A DNA stretch of 64,000 nucleotides. Origin: Cepaea nemoralis. Lineage: Eukaryota > Mollusca > Gastropoda > Stylommatophora > Helicidae. The stretch's first letter is position 1. Every line of letters starts with the position of its first letter. The notes beneath the pieces were generated by a model that saw nothing but the letters and a program-made list of their open reading frames with translations, had not been told where the DNA came from and searched no databases. This document shows, piece after piece, positions 55,226-64,000 of this stretch. Location of the stretch: the NCBI GenBank assembly GCA_014155875.1, contig JACEFZ010004199.1, forward strand, positions 129,966 to 193,965, given 5' to 3'. Position numbers and translations under genes: made by a program.

Positions 55226-55689
55226 ATACCAGAATCTCTTCTTCCAGAGCCAATTCTGCCTGGTCCATTTCCGTTAATGATCGTGTTAAACATGTTCTGA
55301 GGAAGCATCTTCTGTTTGTGCCTCAGCAAATTCTTCTAGAGACAATTCTGCCTAATCCATTTGCGTAACTGATAGTGTTGGACTTTTCTTTGCTATTTCA
55401 GTTAAAATTTAGCTCGTTCTCATCCTGCGGAACCATCTTCTGTTTGTTCCTCATCTGCTTAAAGCAGAACATATTCTAGCTGATTCAGTTGATAAACTGC
55501 TCGTGGCAGCTTGACTTCTACTACTTCTGATGCAGTGTGGAAGAATCTCCTGTTTGTACGAGAAATTCTTCTTCTAGAGCCAATTCTGCCTGATCCATTT
55601 CAGTAAATGATCGTGTTAAACATGTTTCTGTATTGGAGATTCAACACTTGCTGGTTTTAAGCAAGCATCTTCTGTTTGTGCCTCAGCTG
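55226..55689. repeat. Monomer block 11, part after the insertion
   Basis: Short-form monomers ending at the same deletion junction as block 8. Confidence 0.85.
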
Positions 55690-56275
55690 TGGAGCGCATA
55701 CTATGCGAGTCATTCTGGGATACACCAGAGACAGTGGCTTGGTTTGCCGACTGTTGCTGGTAGGCTCAAGGTGATTGCAGGCAAAGGCATACCTCAGAGT
55801 AGCTGCTGACACAGGATCACCCGTTGCATGAGGCGCTGGACACAGTTAAGGGCCAGCGACTGATAAGAGATGGATGCCTCAGGCGGAGGATACGATCAGA
55901 TAGGTACAATATTAGGCGATCCTAGGACAATATTAGGCGAGGCGAGGAGTGGGTCAGAGTGCCAGCGGAGCAGTCAGGCTTGTGCAAAGTTATAATCGAA
56001 TTGAGCCGGGAGTGCAGGGAGTGGCCAACTGGGGCCACGGAAGTGGAAATCCAGAAACTTATTCAGTATAATGCTCGCCCGGGCATACACAGTAGCCAAA
56101 ACAGAAGGAGAAGTGCCTGGGGGTTCTTATCAAAAACTAATGGTCGCCGTTTAGCACATAGTACCACAACATCTAGCTTAAGAATGTAGGTGGAGGTGGG
56201 TGTTGTCCGCTGGATGGCGAATACGATAGACACACACATCGTGATTTTAACTGACTCAGAAAGCATGCTGAATTA
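55690..56275 (+). pseudogene. Array unit 12: truncated unit (copy of unit 9)
   Basis: Same junction and content as unit 9, plus a small local duplication of acaatattaggcg at about 55907-55934. Only the distal RT/RNase H-like segment is present. Confidence 0.85.
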
Positions 56276-57305
56276 ATGTCTGCTACTTCTGATGCAGTGG
56301 GGAAGAATCTTCTGTTTGTACCAGAAATTCTTCTTCCAGAGCCAATTCTGCCTGGTCCATTTCCGTTCTGAGGAAGCATCTTCTAATTGTGCCTCAGCTA
56401 ATTCCTCTAGAGACAATTCTGCCTAATCCATTTGCGTAACTGATAGTGTTGGACTTTTCTTTGCTATTTCAGTTAAAATTTAGCTCGTTCTCATCATGTG
56501 GAACCATCTTCTGTTTGTTCCTCATCTGCTTATAGCAGAGCATATTCTAGCTGATTCAGTTGATAAACAGCTCGTGGCAGCTTGACTTCTGCTACTTCTG
56601 ATGCAGTGTAGAAGAATCTCCTGTTTCTACGAGAAATTCTTCTTCTAGAGCCAATTCTGCCTGATCCATTTCAGTACATGATGGTGTTAAACATGTTTCT
56701 GCTAGTTCTATTGTAGTTTCAGCACTTGCTGGTTCTGAGGAAGCATCTTCTGTTTGTGCCTCAGCTGCTTCTTGCAGAGCATATTCTACCTGATCCAGTA
56801 GCGTAACTGCTCGTGGCAGCTTGATTTATGATAGTTCTGATGCAGTGTTACCTAATGCAAATCCTGTGGACGAAACTTCTATTTGTGCCGGAAATTCTTC
56901 TTCCAGAGCAGATTCTGCCAGATCCACTAGCGAAAATGAACGTGCTAGACTTGTTTCTGCTTGTTCTGTTTCAGCTCATGATTATCATGTGTAAGCGTTT
57001 GTGCATTTGCGAAAATGATCGTATTAGACACGTTTCTGCTAGTTCTCTTGGAGTTTCAGTTTGTGCTGATCTTGTAGAAGCATCTTCTGTTTGTGCCTCA
57101 GCTGCTTCTTGCAGAGCATATTCTACCTGATTCAGTTGCCGAATTGCAGCTTGATTTCTGCTAGTTCTGATGCAGTGTTAACTCGTGCGGATCCTGTCGA
57201 AGCATCTTTAGTTTTCGCATCAACTTCTTCTTTGAATGGATTTTCTGCCTGATCCATTCGTGTAGCACCTCGTGGCCGAAAAGGTAAAATGGGAATGTTT
57301 CATGA
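56276..57305. repeat. Monomer block 12, intermediate form (copy of block 9)
   Basis: Same length (1,030 bp) and monomer order as block 9; no length difference was seen by eye. Confidence 0.86.
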
Positions 57306-59184
57306 ATGAGATTGGAGGTGATAAAATACTGCGAAAGTTCTGAAAACTGCACAGACATTAACAAAGTCTTATGGCAGTGGGAACAATTTATAGAGATGAT
57401 GGTGTGCAACGTGACAACATACACAGAGAAAGGGGAGGCGTTTCTCCAGATATTTTTAGAGCAGACCAATCATGATGACACCAGGGATGCAGTTAGAGAG
57501 AAGTTATCTGACACCATAAAGAATATGACTTATGAGGGCATCACATGGGTTGAAAATGTTAAACATATTTTGAAAAAAGCAAAAGACACGGCACCAGGGT
57601 CTGATGGGGTCAGGTATGGCCACATGAAGGCTTTGAGCGACGTAGACCTGGAGGATATGACCGACTGCTTTTCAGTACCGCAGGATTGGGTACACAGTTA
57701 TCTCATTCCTCTCCCAAAACCGTTCAAGGATCATTCAAAGTTAAGCGGCTTTAGGATCATCACTATTCAAAATGCATATGGGAGGGATTTAGTCGCTGTC
57801 AAACTGCAAGAGATTGTGGAAAGGGGGAAGCTTCTTCCAAAGAGGTCTGCGGTCAAAATGCAGCCGCTTTTGCCTTTGACGTTTATGAGGGGTTCCAGAG
57901 TAGACAAGAAAATATGGCGGCGACGCTTGATCTCGAGGATGCGTACAATAGATTTCGATATGATATTTTGATGACCGCGCTGTTGGAGAAGGGGGTCAAT
58001 CCCTGGTTGGTGAACTGGATAGCGGCCGTCCTACATTCTCGTGGGATTGCTCTCTGTCTGGGTGCATGGACCTCAGAGCCGCATATTTTAACCTCGGGAC
58101 TGCCACTGGGATCCGCAATCTGACCGGTGCTCTTTAATGTGTATACGAGTAAAATTGAAAAACCTAGAGATGGAAGGAAGTTGAACATTTGCAGATGATA
58201 TTCTTGCATAAAGGCAGGGGAGTGATGGGGAGAAAACAGCCCAGGTGACAGTAGACAAAGTGATTGAGTGGTGCACTGAAATGGGTGTTGTCATCCACCC
58301 GGAAAAGGCAGCTGTTTTGTGGTGCTCTCTGGACAACAGTATTGTGAAAGCTGATGTTCCAAGCCTCACGATAGATGATGGAAGCTTCAACAGAAAGAAG
58401 TATCTGGGAATCACATTTGTCCTTCAAGGATCATGTGGAGACGGTTGTAACAAGATCTCAAAAGGGACTCAACGCACTTAAAACTATGGCTGCAATGAAC
58501 ATAGAGCAGAGAATGCTTTTCAGACTATACCAGCACATGATGCTCTCAACCATTGATTATGGAAAAGAACTGCTCACTGTCTCAAAGATTCAGCTGGTGA
58601 GATGTGGAGCGCATACAGAACGAGGCTATGCGAGTCATTCTGGGATACACCAGAGACAGTGGCTTGGTTTGCAGACTGTTGCTGGTAGGCTCAAGGTGAT
58701 TGCAGGCAAAGGCATACCTCAGAGTAGCTGCTGACACAGGATCACCCGTTGCATGAGGCGCTGGACACAGTTAAGGGCCAGCGACTGATAAGAGATGGAT
58801 GGCTCAGGCGGAGGATACGATCAGATAGGTGTGTCCCTAGGACAACATTAGGCGAGGCGAGGAGTGGGTCAGAGTGCCAGCGGAGCAGTCAGGCTTGTGC
58901 AAAGTTATAATCGCATTGATCCGGGAGTGCAGGGAGTGGCCAACTGGGGCCACGGAAGTGGAAATCCAGCAACTAATTCAGTATAATGCTCGCCCGGGCA
59001 TACACAGTAGCCAAAACAGAAGGAGAAGTGCCTGGGGGTTCTTATCAAAAACTAATGGTCGCCGTTTAGCACATAGTACCACAACATCTAGCTTAAGGGT
59101 GGAGGTGGGTGTTGTCCGCTGGATGGAGAATACGATAGACACACACATCGTGATTTTAACTGACTCAGAAAGCATGCTGAATTA
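57306..59184 (+). pseudogene. Array unit 13: LINE RT/RNase H remnant (copy of unit 10)
   Basis: Carries the NAYGRDL variant of unit 10 but keeps the LHSRGIAL codons missing there. 221 codons open (57306-57971); motif A to B frame open at 57914-58123. Common TGA and TAA lesions. Confidence 0.85.
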
Positions 59185-59870
59185 ATGTCTGCTACTTCTG
59201 ATGCAGTGGGGAAGAATCTTCTGTTTGTACCAGAAATTCTTCTTCCAGAGCCAATTCTGCCTGGTCCATTTCCGTTCTGAGGAAGCATCTTCTGTTTGTG
59301 CCTCAGCAAATTCTTCTAGAGACAATTCTGCCTAATCCATTTGCGTAACTGATAGTGTTGGAGTTTTCTTTGCTATTTCAGTTAAAATTTAGCTCGTTCT
59401 CATCCTGCGGAACCATCTTCTGTTTGTTCCTCATCTGCTTAAAGCAGAGTATATTCTAGCTGATTCAGTTGATAAACTGCTCGTGGCAGCTTGACTTCTG
59501 CTACTTCTGATGCAGTGTGGAAGAATCTCCTGTTTGTACGAGAAATTCTTCTTCCAGAGCCAATTCTGCCTGATCCATTTCAGTAAATGATCGTGTTAAA
59601 CATGTTTCTGTATTGGAGATTCAACACTTGCTGGTTTTAAGCAAGCATCTTCTGTTTGTGCCTCAGCTGCTTCTTGCAGAGCATATTCTACCTGATTCAG
59701 TTGCCTAATTGCAGCTTGATTTCTGCTAGTTCTGATGCAGTGTTAACTCGTGCGGATCCTGTCGAAGCATCTTTAGTTTTCGCATCAACTTCTTCTTTGA
59801 ATGGATTTTCTGCCTGATCCATTCGGGTAGCACCTCGTGGCCGAAAAGGTAAAATGGGAATGTTTCATGA
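59185..59870. repeat. Monomer block 13, short form
   Basis: As block 10. Confidence 0.86.
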
Positions 59871-61763
59871 ATGAGATTGGAGGTGATAAAATACTGCGAA
59901 AGTTCTGAAAACTGCACAGACATTAACAAAGTCTTATGGCAGTGGGAACAATTTATAGAGATGATGGTGTGCAACGTGACAACAGACACAGAGAAAGGGG
60001 AGGCGTTTCTCCAGATATTTTTAGAGCAGACCAATCATGATGACACCAGGGATGCAGTTAGAGAGAAGTTATCTGACACCATAAAGAATATGACTTATGA
60101 AGGCATCACACGGGTTGAAGATGTTAAACATATTTTGAAAAAAGCAAAAGACACGGCGCCAGGGTCTGATGGGGTCAGGTATGGCCACATGAAGGCTTTG
60201 AGCGATGTAGACCTGGAGGATATGACCGACTGCTTTTCAGTACCGCAGGATTGGGGACACAGTTATCTCATTCCTCTCCCAAAACCGTTCAAGGATCATT
60301 CAAAGTTCAGCGGCTTTAGGATCATCACTATTCAAAATGCATTTGGGAAGGTTTTAGAGAAGATAGTCGCTGTCAAACTGCAAGAGATTGTGGAAAGGGG
60401 GAAGCTTCTTCCAAAGAGGCCTGCGGTCAAAATGCAGCCGCTTTTGCCTTTGACGTTTATGAGGGGTTCCAGAGTAGACAAGAAACTATGGCGGCGACGC
60501 TTGATCTCGAGGATGCGTACAATAGATATTTTGATGACCGCACTGTTGGAGAAGGGGGTCAATCCCTGGTTGGTGAACTGGATAGCGGCCGTCCTACATT
60601 CTCGTGGGATTGCTCTCCGTCTGGGTGCATGGACCTCAGAGCCGCATATTTTAACCTCGGGACTGCCACTGGGATCCGCAATCTGACCGGTGCTCTTTAA
60701 TGTGTATACGAGTAAAATTGCAAACCTAGAGTTGGAAGGATACTAACATTTGCAGATGATATTCTTGCATAAAGGCAGGGGAGAGATGGGGAGAAAACAG
60801 CCCAGGTGACAGTAGACAAAGTGATTGAGTGGTGCACTGAAATGGGTGTTGTCATCCACCCGGAAAACGCAGCTGTTTTGTGGTGCTCTCTGGACAACAG
60901 GATTGTGAGAGCTGATGTTCCAAGCCTCACGATAGATGATGGAAGCTTCAACAGAAAGAAGTATCTGGGAATCACATTTGTCCTTCAAGGATCATGTGGA
61001 GACGGTTGTAACAAGATCGCAAAAGGGACTCATCGCACTTAAAACTATGGCTGCAATGGACATAGAGCAGAGAATGCTTTTCAGACTATACTAGCACTTG
61101 ATCCTTTCAACGATTGATTATGGAAAAGAACTGCTCACTGTCTCAAAGATTCAGCTGGTGAGATGTGGAGCGCATACAGAACGAGGCTATGCGAGTCATT
61201 CTGGGATACACCAGAGACAGTGGCTTGGTTTGCCGACTGTTGCTGGTAGGCTCAAGGTGATCGCAGGCAAAGGCATACCTCAGAGTAGCTGCTGACACAG
61301 GATCACCAGTTGCATGAGGCGCTGGACACAGTTAAGGGCCAGCGACTGATAAGAGGGAAATCATGAATGGCTCAGGCGGAGGATACGATCAGACAGGTGT
61401 GTCCCTAGGAGAACATTAGGCGAGGCGAGGAGTGGGTCAGAGTGCCAGCGGAGCAGTCAGGCTTGTGCAAAGTTATAATCGCATTGAGCCGGGAGTGCAG
61501 GGAGTGGCCAACTGGGGCCACGGAAGTGGAAATCCAGCAACTAATTCAGGATAATGCTCGCCCGGGCGATGCGATTACAGTAGCCAAAACAGAAGGAGAA
61601 GTGCCTGGGGGTTCTTATCAAAAACTAATGGTCGCCGTTTAGCACATGGTACCACAACATCTAGCTTAAGAATGTAGGTGGAGGTGGGTGTTGTCCGCTG
61701 GATGGAGAATACGATAGACACACACATCGTGATTTTAACTGACTCAGAAAGCATGCTGAATTA
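59871..61763 (+). pseudogene. Array unit 14: LINE RT/RNase H remnant, longest open frame
   Basis: A 271-codon frame (59871-60686) runs from the N-terminal region to SGLPLGSAI, because two indels compensate. Even so, motif A is read in the wrong frame in between and the catalytic DLEDAYN is lost from this frame. Common TGA and TAA follow. A further TAG replaces the Gln codon in LYQHL (near 61091). Confidence 0.85.
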
Positions 61764-61816
61764 ATGTCTGCTACTTCTGATGCAGTGGGGAAGAATCTTC
61801 TGTTTGTACCAGAAAT
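61764..61816. repeat. Monomer block 14, part before the insertion
   Basis: Start of monomer 1 to the left duplication (61806-61816). Confidence 0.85.
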
Positions 61817-63109
61817 CTCCCCCCTTGCCGTGGTGGGGGAGCTTGCGTGTCCCATCGACCTCATGTGCTTGCCGTATCTGACAGCATATGGGATAGGGAC
61901 CAGACTAAGAGAGACACAACCTGCTGCTCTGCAGTTAGACTGAGGATAACAGTCAAAATTTAAGCTCCGGCGCACGAAGCCACAATCTTGGTCCAGATAC
62001 TTACACAAACGCCTCCACCGATAATGGAGGTGAGATACTGGGCACGCTACAATGCCCAGTTCAGATACTTGTCCGAAGGCTCTCAGCTGGGGGATATGAG
62101 GGATCCCCGGATGAGAGGGCCTGGCCGTTTCTCGCTCACTGCTGTACGGAGGTAAGGTGCTGAGCCGGCAGCACATGTAGCCTACCTCGTGAGTGAGTAC
62201 TAAAAGGTGGAAAAACACCTCGGTCGCACGTTCCGATGAAAGTCTTTAACCGTACTCATGGAGTAAGTGTAGTCAAAGGTGGAAAATTGTCTCGATGACA
62301 CGAAATGGAACGCCTGGCTTGCGAATCCATTACGTGGCAGACCAAAGGAAAAGCTTGCTGTGTGGAAGTCGAAATAAGAGTCTAACTTGTCTCGAACCTG
62401 AGGAAGGCTAACCTCAATAAAAATGCCCGCTGAAGCCGGAAGTGTCAGCCTACGGGCGGCAAAATAAAAATGGCACTACGCAACTACGTCCGAGTGAAAT
62501 GTCTTTCGTGACCGGAAAAGCTCTAACTAGTCTTCCCTCGTGCTAGGAAAATCTACCTTGTTTCCGAATGCCGCTCTTGCTCGGAACAGTTCTGACTAGG
62601 TAGTTCTCCTAATGTCCTTCGTGCCTGGAACAGCTCTGAAGGGCACAGAGACAAGCACATGTCCGAACCGAAAACTCGCTGAGTGGATACCGTCTGAAGA
62701 CTGGCCTGGTTTGTGCGGGAGCGGCCCGTGGTGAAGGAACGCCCAATATGTTGAAGTGAGGATTTAAAGCAGCCATGAGCAGGACGTGACGATTCCCTCG
62801 GTAAGCCCAGGACCAGGGCGCTATGTGTCGGCCCTGCAAATATGGAAGCAGCCTTGGATGGCGGAAAATGCTATGGACTGTCCCTGCCTTCCTCTGAGGG
62901 ATGACCGTTGTCTTCGACCGTTCCATCTTGGCCAGCTGGGTTGTAGATGGCACCACAAAAGTGAGAGTCTCCCAGGAATGCTACCTGGTCAAAAAAGCAC
63001 GCTGTCGTCGGATGTGTTGGCCTACGGGTTTCGGCCCAAGGGCGCATAACAGACACACCGCAATCACATCTGAAAAAACACTCCGGATGAACGAAAAGAA
63101 GAAGAAGAA
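61817..63109 (+). mobile_element. 1.3-kb non-coding retroposon, copy 4
   Basis: Same site; a 5' deletion resembles copy 3 in position but differs in detail. Flanked by gtaccagaaat at 61806-61816 and 63110-63120. Confidence 0.7.
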
Positions 63110-63774
63110 GTACCAGAAATTCTTCTTCCAGAGCCAATTCTGCCTGGTCCATTTCCGTTAATGATCGTGTTAAACATGTTCTGAGGAAGCATCTTCTGTT
63201 TGTGCCTCAGCAAATTCTTCTAGAGACAATTCTGCCTAATCCATTTGCGTAACTGATAGTGTTGGACTTTTCTTTGCTATTTCAGTTAAAATTTAGCTCG
63301 TTCTCATCCTGCGGAACCATCTTCTGTTTGTTCCTCATCTGCTTAAAGCAGAGCATATTCTAGCTGATTCAGTTGATAAACTGCTCGTGGCAGCTTGACT
63401 TCTGCTACTTCTGATGCAGTGTGGAAGAATCTCCTGTTTGTACGAGAAATTCTTCTTCCAGAGCCAATTCTGCCTGATCCATTTCAGTAAATGATCGTGT
63501 TAAACATGTTTCTGTATTGGAGATTCAACACTTGCTGGTTTTAAGCAAGCATCTTCTGTTTGTGCCTCAGCTGCTTCTTGCAGAGCATATTCTACCTGAT
63601 TCAGTTGCCTAATTGCAGCTTGATTTCCGCTAGTTCTGATGCAGTGTTAACTCGTGCGGATCCTGTCGAAGCATCTTTAGTTTTCGCATCAACTTCTTCT
63701 TTGAATGGATTTTCTGCCTGATCCATTCGGGTAGCACCTCGTGGCCGAAAAGGTAAAATGGGAATGTTTCATGA
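63110..63774. repeat. Monomer block 14, part after the insertion (short form)
   Basis: Short-form order; it continues into a full unit, not into the truncated junction seen after blocks 8 and 11. Confidence 0.85.
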
Positions 63775-64000
63775 ATGAGATTGGAGGTGATAAAATACTG
63801 CGAAAGTTCTGAAAACTGCACAGACATTAACAAAGTCTTATGGCAGTGGGAACAATTTATAGAGATGATGGTGTGCAACGTGACAACATACACAGAGAAA
63901 GGGGAGGCGTTTCTCCAGATATTTTTAGAGCAGACCAATCATGATGACACCAGGGATGCAGTTAGAGAGAAGTTATCTGACACCATAAAAAAGCATCACA
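63775..64000 (+). pseudogene. Array unit 15: LINE RT remnant, cut by the window edge
   Basis: Start of a further unit with the usual EVIKYCESSENCTDINKVLW opening. A deletion near 63988 (aaa-aaagcatcaca) removes the codons for NMTYE. The rest lies beyond the window. Confidence 0.8.

Larger units (their letters stand above)
47889..55689. repeat. Higher-order repeat, copy 1 (units 9-11)
   Basis: A 7.8-kb block: truncated unit, intermediate monomer block, full unit, short block, full unit with retroposon, short block. Landmarks recur 7.81-7.88 kb later (48148/55959, 49495/57306, 53937/61817). Confidence 0.88.
55690..63563. repeat. Higher-order repeat, copy 2 (units 12-14)
   Basis: Second copy of the three-unit block, the same in order and, by eye, nearly the same in sequence, but ending in a full unit and not in another truncated one. 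Confidence 0.87.
21574..64000. repeat. Tandem array of LINE-derived units (at least 15)
   Basis: From 21574 to the right edge the same composite unit recurs in head-to-tail order. The LINE segments start at 21784, 24957, 28141, 31291, 34437, 37599, 40206, 44143, 47889 (truncated), 49495, 52032, 55690 (truncated), 57306, 59871 and 63775. Each is an RT/RNase H remnant (about 1.9 kb) plus a block of 120-bp monomers (0.5-1.3 kb). The first six units lack, and four later ones carry, a 1.3-kb retroposon. Full-length copies share the same disabling lesions. Confidence 0.97.

Noticed and set aside
21574..64000. CRISPR-like array
   Set aside because: Repeats are adjacent diverged 120-bp monomers and kilobase units with no unique spacers, in a eukaryotic mobile-element context.

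Overview
The window is eukaryotic and consists almost entirely of mobile elements and their debris. I see no convincing host gene, except possibly one small uncharacterised protein near 21 kb. The mix points to an invertebrate animal: RTE-type LINEs with C-terminal 'RWLGHVSRM'-like ends, a Penelope-like element with a GIY-YIG nuclease, a Maverick/Polinton with animal-type capsid genes, a mariner, and a tRNA-derived SINE with a CTAAA tail. A marine mollusc is my best guess, from family resemblance only.

Left part (1-14.6 kb). This is a Maverick/Polinton broken up by nested retroelements. A 5'-truncated Penelope-like element (259-1382) sits in an RTE LINE fragment (family A). That fragment abuts a second RTE LINE (family B, 1661 to about 3828), which in turn cuts into the Polinton protein-primed DNA polymerase B gene (about 3828-4605, + strand). 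The Polinton minus-strand cluster, in transcript order, is: 149-aa protein of unknown function, retroviral-type integrase with chromodomain, small membrane protein, penton-like minor capsid protein, basic glycine-rich virion-type protein, double jelly-roll major capsid protein, adenain-like protease, 38-aa ORF, and PC4-like DNA-binding protein. Many neighbours are joined by TAATG or ATGA stop/start overlaps. A 4.1-kb, nearly full-length family A RTE LINE (8955-13082) landed exactly at the integrase/membrane-protein junction and is bounded by a 15-bp target-site duplication. Polymerase, protease, both capsid genes, membrane protein and integrase all carry stops or frameshifts. The N-terminal part of the polymerase, the packaging ATPase and the terminal inverted repeats are not seen.

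Middle part (14.6-21.5 kb). Here lie a SINE with a 14-bp duplication inside a possible pogo-like remnant, a decayed mariner transposase, a short family B RTE copy with a 14-bp duplication, a 90-bp (AG)n tract, a CpG-rich block with Z-DNA-type alternation, a 0.4-kb element with inverted ends, and a small open reading frame for a hydrophobic protein of unknown function.

Right part (21.57 kb to the window end). This is a tandem array of at least 15 units, mostly 2.5-3.2 kb. Each unit joins a dead LINE reverse transcriptase/RNase H segment (+ strand) to a block of diverged 120-bp monomers. Read on the minus strand, those monomers suggest an acidic 40-aa repeat protein. All full-length copies share the same inactivating lesions, so the array grew by DNA-level duplication and not by retrotransposition. 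A 1.3-kb retroposon with one 11-bp target-site duplication is present at the same site in four units. From 47.9 kb a 7.8-kb higher-order repeat of three units is duplicated. The array runs off the right edge.
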